Positions 45,380-56,120 of a stretch of 64,000 nt of DNA are shown here, piece by piece. Origin of the DNA: Saposhnikovia divaricata (Eukaryota > Streptophyta > Magnoliopsida > Apiales > Apiaceae); the NCBI GenBank assembly GCA_036435485.1, contig CM071598.1, positions 122,700,148 through 122,764,147 on the forward strand, given 5' to 3'. A program made the position numbers and the translations under genes. Every line of letters begins with the position of its first letter. Position 1 is the stretch's first letter. The notes under the pieces are model-generated. The model was not told the DNA's origin. It did not search any database and saw nothing but the letters and a program-made list of their open reading frames with translations.

Positions 45380-48300
45380 ATGGCAAACAACACAAACAAC
45401 ACTTTCTCTGTGCGATCAGTCCTTGAGAAGGACAAGCTGACAGGATCAAACTTCCTTGACTGGTCTAGGAATTTGAGAATTGTTCTCATGCAGGAAAAGA
45501 AATCTTATGTGATTGATATTCCTCCACCGGCAGCCCCTGCTGCCAATGCCACTATTGTTCAGCGAAATGCTTATCAGAAGCATATTGATGATTCGACTGA
45601 TGTGGCTTGTCTTATGCTTGCCACTATGGATGCTGAGCTTCAGAAGTAGCATTTTGATATGAATGCTTATACTATGTTTGAACATCTTTCGATGATGTTT
45701 CAATCACAGGCTCGTGTGGAAAAGTTCAACACGAGCAAGGCACTCTTCTCGTGCAAGCAGGGCAACGGACCAGTTGGACCACATGTTCTAAAGATGATAG
45801 GGTATTGTGATTACCTTGCTCATTTGGGTTTCCCGCTTCAGCGAGAGGCTCAAGTCGATATAATCTTGCAATCTTTGAACAGCGACTATACTCAGTTCAT
45901 TATGACTTTTAATATGACTGAGCAAGATAAGACCCCTATGGAATTATTAGCCATGCTGAGGACCACTGAAGCAAATATGGTCAAGGCACCTGAGAAAGCT
46001 CCCATAATGATGGTGGGAAAGAAAGGTGCTCCTTCCAAGCCCTCTTTCAAAAAGGCTGGAAAGTCGAAGGGAGATGTCGCGAAGGCTGACAAGGGTGATT
46101 GTCACTACTGCAAGAAGCCGGGTCATTGGAAGATAAACTATCCAGATTACTTGGATGGTCTGAAGAAACTGAAGGCTGTTCAAATTTCTGATTCAGGTAT
46201 TTATGTTATAGAAGTCAATTTATCTACTTCTACATCATGGGTATTAGATACTGGATGTGGTTCTCACATTTGTATTAATGTGCAGGAACTTCGAAGTAGT
46301 AGAGCATTGGCGAAGGGAGAAGTTGACCTACGCGTTGGCAATGGAGCAAAGGTTGCTGCTTTAGCTGTAGGGACTTATCATTTATCGTTGCCCACAGGGC
46401 TTATTTTAGAACTTGAGAACTGTTTTTACGTGCTTGCGATTTGCAGAAACATTATTTCCGTTTCTTGTTTGGACAAGATTGGTTTTTCTTTCTTAATTCA
46501 GAACAATAGTTGTTCCTTTTCATTGAATAATGTTACCTATGGGGTTGCACGTTCGTTTAATGGTTTATATGTTCTTGATCTTGATACTCCTGTCTATAAC
46601 ATAAATAACAAACGTCTTAAAACAAATGACTCAAATCATACATACCTCTGGCACTGTCGTTTAGGCCATATAAATGAGAATCGCATTTCCAAGTTACATA
46701 AGGATGGATACTTAGACAAGTTTGATTTCGAATCATACGAGGAATGTGAACCATGTCTCATTGGCAAAATGACTAAAGCTCCTTTTACCAGACAAGGTGA
46801 GAAGGCCACCAAACGATTGGAACTAATACATAGTGATGTATGTGGTCCAATGCGTGCGATGGCAAGAGGTGGCTATTACTATTTCATAACCTTTACTGAT
46901 GATTTTAGTAGATACGGATATGTGTATCTTTTGAAGAACAAATCCGAATCGTTTGAAAAATTCAAAGAGTATAAGGCTGAAGTAGAGAAGCAAAAGAGCG
47001 AAAGTATTAAAACTCTACGATCTGATCATGGGGGAGAATACTTAAGCTTAGAATTTAAGAATTTCTTAAAGGAGTGTGGTATCGTATCACAACTCACTTC
47101 TCCTAGAACACCACAATGGAATGGGGTGTCTGAAAGGAGAAATCGTACCTTGTTGGACATGGTGCGATCGATGATGAGTCATGCGGATCTTCCAATTAGT
47201 TTCTGGGGTTATGCCCTAGAGACGGCAGCACAAACACTAAACCGAGTTCCTTCAAAATCTGTTCAAAAGACACCATATGAGTTATGGACTGAAAAACGTA
47301 ATAGCGTTTCATTTATGAAAGTTTGGGGATGTGAAGAGTTTGTGAAACGTTTGATCTCTGATAATCTAGGACCGAAATCAGACAAATGTAATTTTGTAGG
47401 ATACCCGTTGGAAACTAAAGGGTATTATTTCTATAAACCTTCTGAGAACAAAGTGTTTATTGCTCAAACGGCTGTATTTCTAGAGAGAGAACTGCTTTCT
47501 AAGAAAAACAGTGGGAGGACAATAGATCTTGATGAGGATCGAGAACTACAAGATATTGTTGAACCAGAGTTGGAACACGAGTAGAATGAGACTCAAGATG
47601 TTGAGAACAATACTGCTCAAGAAACACAGGTCGTTCGTAGATCAAGTAGGATTCGCCATGAGCCAGAGAGATATTATGGATTTCTCCTGACTCAAGGTGG
47701 CGATGTGATGCTTGTAGATAATGATGAGCCTCTCACCTACAAGGATGCTATGAATAGTCCAGATTTTGAGAGATGGCTGGAAGCCATGAAATCTGAGATG
47801 GATTCCATGTATGAAAGCAAAGTATGGACTTTGGTTGCACCACCTGATGGGGTTAAACCCATAGAGTGCAAGTGGGTTTTCAAGAAGAAAATTGACATGG
47901 ATGGAAATTTACAGACCTACAAAGCAAGACTGGTGGCGAAAGGTTTCAAGCAAATTCATGGTATTGACTATGATGAAACTTTCTCACCGGTAGCTATGGT
48001 CAAGTCCATCAAGATTTTGCTTGCGATAGCGGCTTATTATGACTATGAAATCTAGCATATGGATGTCAAGACTGCTTTCTTAAATGGAAGCTTAGAAGAG
48101 GATGTGTACATGACACAACCTAAGGGTTTTGTCGATCCAAAGTTTGCTAGAATGGTTTGTAAGTTGCTACGATCTATTTATGGATTGAAGCAGGCCTCAA
48201 GGAGGTGGAACATCCGTTTTGATGAAACAGTCAAAGATTTTGGTTTCATACAAAATGAGGATGAACCGTGTGTTTACAAGAAGGTTAGTGGGAGCCATGT

Positions 48301-49305
48301 GGCATTCCTAGTATTATATGTGGATGACATATTACTAATAGGGAATGACATTCCTTCTCTACAGGCTGTGAAGACTTGGTTGGGAAAAAGTTTCTCGATG
48401 AAAGACTTAGGCGATGCTACCTATATCTTAGGGATCAGGATCTATAGAGATAGATCTAAAAGATTAATCGGCCTAAGTTAGAGTAATACATTGACAAAGT
48501 ATTGCATCGTTTTGGAATGCAAGAGGCAAAGAGGGGCTTTGTCCCGGTGTCTCATGGGATAGTGATCTCAAAGGAAAATTGTCCTAAATCATCAGATGAT
48601 AAGGACCGTATGAGTAAAGTACCATATGCTTCGGCAATTGGTTCTATAATGTATGCGATGATATGTACTCGTCCTGATGTCTCGTATGCTTTAAGCATGA
48701 CGAGAAGGTACCAGTCTAATCCAGGTGAGGGTCACTGGACAGCTGTCAAGAATATTCTTAAGTACCTTAAATGGACTAAAGATTCGTTCTTGATATACGG
48801 AGGAGATGAGAAGCTGGTTGTAAAAGGTTACACTGATGCTAGTTTCCAGACAGATAGGGACGATTCTGTGTCCCAGTCTGGATTCGTGTTTTGTCTAAAT
48901 GGAGGTGTTGTTAGCTGGAAAAGTTCGAAGTAAGAGACAGTAGCTGATTCTATAATAGAAGCTGAGTATATTGCTGCCAGTGAAGCAGCCAAAGAGGCTG
49001 TTTGGATTCGAAAATTTATTTCGGGACTTGGTGTGGTTCCGTCGATCGCAGATCCAGTTGATCTGTATTGCGATAACAATGGAGCTATTGCGCAGGCAAA
49101 GGAACCAAGGTCCCATTCCAAAGCAAAGCATATACTTAGGAGATATCACCTTCTTCGAGAGATAAATGAGAGAGGAGATATACATATATGTAAAGTGCAT
49201 ACTAATGATAATGTTACGGACCCACTGACCAAAGATTTATCGCAGCAGAAGCACGAAGGTCACACTAGTTCCATGGGTATTAGATACATGGGCGATTGGC
49301 TCTAG
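45380..49305 (+). pseudogene. Element Y gag-pol, decayed
   Basis: Copia polyprotein in the order gag-protease-integrase-RT-RNase H. The ATG at 45380 opens gag (~45380-46090). The zinc knuckle has lost its last Cys (CHYCKKPGHWKINY, 46101-46142). Protease has WVLDTGCGSH (~46240). Integrase has the HHCC finger (~46650-46760) and the D,D,E core (HSDVCGPM, RSDHGGEY, NGVSERRN). RT has YVDD near 48320, and RNase H starts at GYTDAS (~48830). Breaks: stops TAG 45647-45649, 47582-47584, 48053-48055, 48479-48481 and TAA 48931-48933, plus a one-base shift near 48485. The first four and the last can each be explained by one transition from Gln or Trp codons. The natural stop is TAG 49303-49305, next to the purine tract. 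Not functional. Confidence 0.9.
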
Positions 49306-49319
49306 TGCAAGTGGGAGAT

Positions 49320-50835
49320 TTATAGTGTTAGTGCCCTAGAGACAATGTAATTCTAGGATAGACTATTTTGTTATTCAGTGATTATGTTATATCGATTATT
49401 CAACAATAAATTTATTATGTCTTTATTTACTGCGATATAAATATTAGAACAATAAATGTCCTTGGAATATGTAACATGTATTCTATATCTTTAAGTATGT
49501 GACTTAAAAATGAGATTATAAGAATAGTGTTAATATTCCTAAATATCCCTAATCGAGCATTATTAATATGGGACAATTATAATGCATAAATATTAGTATG
49601 TTTGTTGACTGATGACCACATCTCATTGGTCATAGGTATAGTGATACTAAAGTCAAGAACATAGGTGCATGTAATATTCTACATGGCACTGGATTGACCC
49701 ACAGTGAGTTTCTACATGTTGATAATGTCATTAGAAAGACTCACAATGATAATGGTGTAATGATCCTTAGACTTGAGATCATTATATTTCTATACGAGGA
49801 TTAATATACTTTGACTACATTAAAAGTTACCTTTGACCGGGTGATGATAAAAATGTACATCGGGTATATTATGAGACGTATGAGAAATATGAATGATAGA
49901 TAAAGGATTTAACCCTCCTATTCTTAGGAGAGATATTATTGGCCTCTTGATTGAGTGAGACTATGAAAATGCATGGCCATGCTCAAATATTGATTTGTTT
50001 TTAATAGTCTACTCATTGATCAAGGAAACCCGGATTAAACATTGATGAGGATGACTAATTACATGCCTCGAGTTTAATCTATAATATATGGTTAAAGGGA
50101 TTATATTACACGGAAACATTAATCACGAAAGGTTTAATTGGATCACCAATTATTATTACTTGGGTAGCAATAATGTATTACTAGATGCCGCTCATTGTTT
50201 ATAATTTTATTATTGGATATTAAAATTATTGCCAACGTAATAATAACCTAAAGGGTTACACAATAAGAACGTTTAAAAGGAGTTTTAATTTAAATTTCGA
50301 ATTTAAATTAATTGATGATAAAATTCGAAATTGGTTATTTAATTAATTAAGTTGGACTTAGTTAATTAGATTTCGAATTAAAATCATTAAAACCCAAATC
50401 AGTTTGGTTTTAGTAGAAGCCCAAACCGATTAGGGTTAAGCCCAGCTCATTCTCTCTTATAAATACATAGAGATGTATTGGTTTAGGGTTAGACTTTGCC
50501 AAAATCGTTTTTAGCAAAAACCCTAGTAGCTCTAAATCAAGAGAGGCTAGAGAGAGAGATCGAGATAGAGGGCAGATTACGGCTAGTACCAACTCTGGAG
50601 ATTGCGGAGACAAGCGTGCGTTCGTGTGGACTGATTAGCGAAGCAGATCTCACGAAGAGGGCTGTGTGGTGATCGTTCTTGGAGCTCCATCTGTCAACCG
50701 AATAAGAAAGCTTTTATAAGGTACAGATTCTGTTCTCCATAATCAGCATGTCTTATACACGGATCCTAGGGTTAGGTTTCGGTTTTATTGTTTATTATCG
50801 TTTTTCCGTTGTGCTTGTTGCCCCGAAACCTATCA
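49320..50835 (+). repeat. Element Y right LTR (1,516 bp)
   Basis: Starts TTATAG (the G of TGATAG has mutated) right after the purine tract and ends CCTATCA before GTGTG. TATA box at 50458-50465. The (AG)n run is shorter than in the left LTR. Confidence 0.88.
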
Positions 50836-53800
50836 GTGTGGTGGCCATGAGACCTTACCACTGGCCTTAGAGCCTCTTGACAGTAGTAAATGATGTTGTT
50901 AAGCCATGAGTTGCTTTGATGATGTGCTTGAGGCATGTATGAATTTGGATCGTTTGAGTTATAGTCGTCGTAATGCCGAATTTTTGTTAACACATAGAAA
51001 CCAAGCATGGCAGTTAATATAAATTCCTGACCTTGGTAATATTATGACTGGTCCTTGTAGATCTCGAGCCATAGATCGTTTTAGAGTGAGAATCGAAACA
51101 TTCCGACTTACGGTTTAGGAGTTATGGTCAAATTACTAAAATTGGTTCGAAACCGTAAGTAAAAGTTCGTAACTTCAATTGAACCCTCGTAAACCATGTT
51201 ACTCAGTGGCGAATCTTGGTAAATAAATACTAGGGGCCATAAGGAAGGTATGAAAGAAAACCACATATCAAACGGATAGTTTTCCGATTTTATAAAAATG
51301 TTGGAATCGAAGTTAAACGCGAACGAACCCCTAAAAACCCGCTTGGTTATAACTTTGGTAAAACACTTAGAAAACGAACGATAAAACTCGAGGTATAATC
51401 TCGGTTCATAATCGATCGACTTTAGAACTTATACGACTTAAGTATATACCGAGTGTGGGTATGATGACATGTCGTAATAACGAACAAATGTCGGATCGTA
51501 TCAGTAACAAAAAGAGTTACACTAAAAGGTGTATAACGAGATAATTCGTAAACGTGTTTCGATATTAGTGATGTTATACTTAGACTTTTAAAACGTGTTA
51601 AGTGGTTAATCTCGAATGTTCTGATTGTTTATAGATCATCGAGCAGACCCAGGACAAGCTATCTCCACCCACACCCGATTACCAGGCAAGTGTTCAAAAC
51701 TTTGAACATGTTGTTGTGATAATATATATATGTGATTGTCATTTTACATATGCCATAGCATGCATGCCTATTGTCAAATTATATTACGATACCTGTTCCC
51801 TGAATTGATATTGGCTTATAGACTAGATACGAATTATCAATTATAAGCCGGATTGTTTTGGTAAGACCCTTAGCGAAGGGCATATGATATTCATTCTTAA
51901 ATATAGACCGGGAATCTGTATTTTGAAATATAGATAGTCGTGGAAACCCAGAGGGATTCCAACGGTAGATTATTATTTATCTTAAGGAATGTTATTATTA
52001 AACATTATTTATATTTCCATAAATTATCAATTACTTGGAAATCTTTCGAAGAATGTTATTTGAGAATTATCTCAGCCGAGAAATATTAGGTGAACATTAT
52101 TTTTGAATATTCACTTAGAGTTTGATTATTTAATGAATAATTACTTTGATATTCATGGGAATTTTATTTATTAAATGAATATTACTTTCGAATATTCATT
52201 TAAGGTTTTATGTACTTGATGAATATTATTTTAAAATATTCATTGGAAGTTATATTTACTTAAGGGATATTATTTCGAATATTCCTTTAAAGTTCTGATT
52301 ACTAAATGAATATTATTTGGATATTCATTTAGAAGATTATTTATTAAATGAATATTAATTTCAAATATTCATTTAAGGTTTGACTTATTTATTGAATATT
52401 ATTTTAAATAATTATTGGAGCTTAATTATTTAATAAATATTATTTTTGAATATTCATTTAAGGGGGATTTATTTAGTAAATAATTCTATATATTCATTCG
52501 AGGATTACTTACGAGCAATATTATGATTTAATAATATTCCGTAATTATTATTGAGTTAATAAATATTCTTTGAATATTTATTTAATTCTTTTAAATTCTT
52601 TTTAAAATGATTTATATTATTCGGAGTCTTTTTACGACTATTTTATCAAGGAAAGGTTCCCAACTCTTTATTTTTCATTTAAATCTATCTTAAAAGGATT
52701 TAAATGCTCGCTCAAACTTCCATATCATAGGGGAACCTACTTGAGCAATGTTATTTATCTTGTTGACTTCCCGGTCAAAACTATTCGTTTCACTCGCAAC
52801 TTGGTTGTTGTTTATCAATTGAATCTTTGAGTAACCTTCTCATCATTCGAGGGGTAAGATTATTGGAACAAGATGGTATCCTCTAACAAGTAGCAGCTTG
52901 AGAGATATGATGTTGAATTTTCCTTTCCAACTAGATACGACTACTTTGTGGAGTCTTATCAACAAGTATCGTACTTGGGGAAAGGGGCGAACTTTACGTT
53001 CAGAGTCGTGAACTTCTTTTCGAACTTGGAGTCGTGTAAGAGGCCGAGTAGCGCCGGTCCATCCCAATTGGCCCAACCGTTGGCCGGGGAGATCTAACAG
53101 GGCGGTAGACAAGTAAATCCGTCAGCTCTTCCTTCTACCGGTAGTAAATCTAAATTGAGCTGTACAATCTGCGATTGATCATCGTAAGGATTGGAACAGT
53201 GGGCGCGGTGAATACTCCAGCAAAAGTTCATCATTTAAATTCATTTATTTTCTGTAACATTATCATTGTTGGCAGTATTGGAAAGTATTCATAATTGGAA
53301 TTGCAATATTTTTCCTGCAAGTTCCTCTTTTATGATAAACGATAATATCTTGCTTATCTTCGACATAGCAGATATTCCCACCTATATATATGCATTTTGA
53401 GTTACCTTGTAACTTCATCGTTCATATTATACTGGCATCATTTCCATAAATGCATGGCATATGGTTTGAAAGATACTTTTGAACTGTTATATATTATCGT
53501 TCAATTATATATTATTGTTGGTGGGCTATTGCTCACCCTTGCTTTATTATTATATCACAACAACAGCTAGACCAGATGACTCGCACAAGGCGCACTCAAC
53601 GCTGGCGAGGACGATGAGACTACCAAAGCCGAAGAGAAAGCTATTGGTAGGATAGATTCATTCTTCAGTACCAAGTATAAGGGCTGGTATGACTTATGAA
53701 AATGGATGGCAAAGAGTATGTATTCACATTGTAATTCTTTTGGGATTGTAAGAACTCATAATGTGATTAATAAAATTTGATGCTTACTCTAATTTCATCT

Positions 53801-53945
53801 CTGGGACTATAACGGGTGTGTTTTATATTGTTGTGTTGGGTCATAAAGATATAATTTATTTTGAGTTGAAGTAAGTTCAAGTATTGTGGAGAGAATTGGA
53901 GACCGTAACGGCCGGATCCCGGACCCCGGATCTGGGGGTGTTAAA
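50836..53945 (+). repeat. Element X, 3' LTR, right part
   Basis: Resumes X LTR sequence after Y with the second GTGTG TSD copy (50836-50840). It runs collinear with LTR1 7237-10360 to the X terminus, and includes the palindromic array and the final CCGGATCTGGGGGTGTTA. Confidence 0.88.
52085..52500. repeat. 43-bp-period array of AT-rich palindromes in X LTR2
   Basis: Same array as in X LTR1, with the same units and order. The duplicated X segment at 30452-31695 ends immediately before the point where this array begins (equivalent to 52079). Confidence 0.75.
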
Positions 53946-53950
53946 ATCTC

Positions 53951-53988
53951 TCTATCTCTCTATTATATATATTATTATGTCTATAATA
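53951..53988 (+). repeat. Copia element V, 5' LTR, right part
   Basis: Continuation of the split V LTR beyond the X insertion. It runs from the second ATCTC copy (53946-53950) to CTATAATA just before the primer-binding site. The expected terminal CA has decayed. Confidence 0.7.
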
Positions 53989-54005
53989 CGTTATCAGCAC
54001 GATAG
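53989..54005 (+). other. Primer-binding site of copia element V
   Basis: CGTTATCAGCACGATAG directly follows the V LTR. A TTATCAGCACGA-type site is common next to the 5' LTR of certain plant copia elements, so V is plus-oriented. Confidence 0.65.
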
Positions 54006-54408
54006 TAAAAGGAAGTAGGAAGGCTATTAAAATTTCTACATTACAAACTATTGTCGTGTGAGTTTAAACTTTAAGGTCTAGTCTTGAGCGGGTGTCCTTG
54101 AACAACTAAAGTAATTGTAAGAAGCATCACTTTCCATTATTTATTAGCTTCTGGAGAACAAGGTACATGAACTACCTACTTATCTAATATTTTTGCTTAA
54201 CGAATTATGTACGGAAAGTTCTTCTTTTTTATTGTTGTTGCTACCTAATTTTATATTCTATGTGCATGCATAAAAAGTAGAATCGCTAGCTACTTTATTA
54301 TTAGTGGTTTGACAATTATCTTTTATGCATGATTCCATTCTAATTCACATTAACATACTTTTTGTAATAATACCTTATTTGATAATTATCTTTGTAGTTA
54401 AAAAAAAA
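54006..54408 (+). other. Copia V leader, ending in an A-run
   Basis: Follows the V primer site; AT-rich and non-coding. It ends with a run of A (about 54400-54411) and then changes abruptly to a minus-strand copia gag fragment, so an insertion or inversion breakpoint lies there. Confidence 0.45.
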
Positions 54409-55085
54409 AAAAGGTCCACGTCCATATCCACGACCACGCCCACATCCAAATGGCTTATTATCTCCATATTCATTGTTAGTCACCGCATTCACTTCAGGGA
54501 ATGGTGTTGAGCCAGTTGGACGTGCTTGATGATTTTTCAGCAAAAGTTCATTATTTTGCTCAGCAAGAAGCAATACAGAAATCAGCTCAGAATATTTCGT
54601 GAATCCATGTTCACGATATTGTTGTTGTAGGAGCATATTATTTGCATGGAAAGTGGAATATGTTTTTTCCAACATATCTTTATCGATGATATTCTCGCCA
54701 CATAATTTCAATTGAGATGTAATTTTGAACATGGCAGAGTTATACTCACTCACACTTTATAATCTTGCAATCGCAAGTGTAGCCAATCATAGCGAGCTTT
54801 TGGGAGTATCACCATTTTTTGATGGTCATATCTTTCTTTGAGATCCTTCCAAAGAATTGATGGATCTTCAATAGTTAAATATTTAGTTTTTAGGCCTTCA
54901 TCAAGGTGATGGCGAAGAAATATCATAACCTTTGCCTTATCTTGCTCGGAGGTTTTATTTCCCTCTTTTATGGTGTCACCAAGACCCATAGCACTAAGGT
55001 GGATTTCAGCATCAAGAATCCATGTCAAATAATTCTTGCCAGTAACATCAAGTGCATTGAACTCAAGTTTTGTAAGATTTGACAT
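54409..55085 (-). pseudogene. Copia gag fragment U0, minus strand
   Basis: ATG at 55085 opens MSNLTKLEFNALDVTGKNYL, the N-terminus of a copia gag (NYLTW motif), almost the same protein as the gag at 60808. One deleted base near 54757 (in DYKSVSEYN) shifts the frame, and the gene stops at 54409 in the Gly/Arg-rich region, before the zinc knuckle. No pol follows. A truncated copy. Confidence 0.8.
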
Positions 55086-55975
55086 TGTATATAATGCTAT
55101 AAAACACAACAAAATTTTGTTATTGTTTGAAAAACAAATAGGTGTGCAATACTTTTTTCCGATATTTAATATAAACGTATAAAAGACAAATAGCTATGCA
55201 TAAAATACATAATACGGAGAAAGAATTCATTTAGAATTTGAAAGTGCTCGAAACTATTTAATATATGATTTCAAGTTACAGTATAATAATACTCATGCAT
55301 ACAAAGAAGAACAAACTATACATAAAAAAATTAAACAATGTGTAAAACATGCTCTAGTGCAAGTTTAAAACACTATACGGCTATAAGTTAAAGCACACGT
55401 AAGCACTTTAACATCAATTAACATTATCATTCCACATATGACTATAATAAGGAAAATTAACAAAAATTGTTTTACTCTCCCTTTTTTTATGAAATTAATA
55501 CACATAATCTCATGTAAATATTACAACACTCCAGAATGTACCAATTTTAATCATGATACTTAGCTATCCTCCTTTTTTTTATGGTTTAAAAATTGATCAT
55601 GATTTTATTCAAACCCAAGCCGGACAAGCAAACATTTAGAATTGATAGAAACTATGAGGGTAGTGAACATGTAGTTAACAAAAATTTCTTGATGAACACA
55701 AGTACATGTCTTATTTTTACCACCAATAAAATAGTAGTAAGCTATTGTTTTATGCATGGTAATCAGATATAAGGTTAACAAAGAGTAATTGTGATACAAA
55801 CAAAATATCACATGTGGATTATATAGACAAGTATAAATATAAAGTAAGTATCTGGTTAGTCCATACCTTATTAATACCTTAATAGGAAGAATCGCGAAAA
55901 AGAAGAGCAAGTAGTACAGCTTGGAATAAACTAAGGTACAGTGACTAAGGTACAATGACTCATACAAACATCATG
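55086..55975. other. Unassigned AT-rich sequence between U0 and U1
   Basis: No domain in any frame. A 120-codon minus-strand frame (55967-55605) is Leu/Tyr/Ile-rich and looks like chance. It should contain the leader of U0 and the 3' end or LTR of U1, but I could not pair it with another copy in the window. Confidence 0.35.
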
Positions 55976-56120
55976 CCTCGTTAAAACCTTACTAGGAAAA
56001 AGCCAGTGGGAAAAACCCTAGTGAAGGAAAAAGAGTACATGTGTTGTATATTTAGTAAAGCGAAGAGTGTAACATATCTCCCCCTCATTTTAACATGACT
56101 ATGAATTATCATCACATATC
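55976..56120 (-). other. U1 3' region: purine tract and conserved tail
   Basis: On the minus strand pol is followed by AATGAGGGGGAGATA (56089-56075), then by TTTTTCCCACTGGCTTTTTC and TAGTAAGGTTTTAACGAGGCA. This tail is common downstream of pol in plant copia elements. The LTR itself is not resolved. Confidence 0.6.

Larger units (their letters stand above)
28934..50835 (+). mobile_element. Ty1/copia element Y (Angela-like), inserted in X LTR2, rearranged
   Basis: The LTRs begin TGATAG and end CTATCA (perfect 6-bp inverted ends in the left copy). The TSD GTGTG is at 28929-28933 and 50836-50840, matching the single GTGTG in X LTR1 at 7237. Between the LTRs are an out-of-place X segment (30452-31695), unresolved sequence, CACTA-1, and a decayed gag-pol (45380-49305). 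LTRs of ~1.5 kb and the polyprotein type suggest the Angela group (inference). The purine tract is AAGTGGGAGAT at 49309-49319. The 5' end of the interior with the primer site is missing. Confidence 0.85.
5651..53945 (+). mobile_element. Ty3/gypsy element X (chromovirus, Tekay/Del-like) with nested insertions
   Basis: The element begins TGTAAGAACC and ends GTGTTA(A)A. It is flanked by a perfect 5-bp TSD, ATCTC (5646-5650 and 53946-53950), inside the LTR of copia V. Its LTRs are about 4.7 kb. The interior (10361-27338) has a TGGTATCAGAGC-like primer site, traces of RNase H and integrase, and a purine tract next to LTR2. These features, the TGTAA- LTR start and a KVAFEPALPPKL motif after integrase point to a chromovirus of the Tekay/Del group. 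Without Z, Y, the CACTA elements and the 1.2-kb internal duplication it would be about 14 kb. All coding is eroded. Confidence 0.85.
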
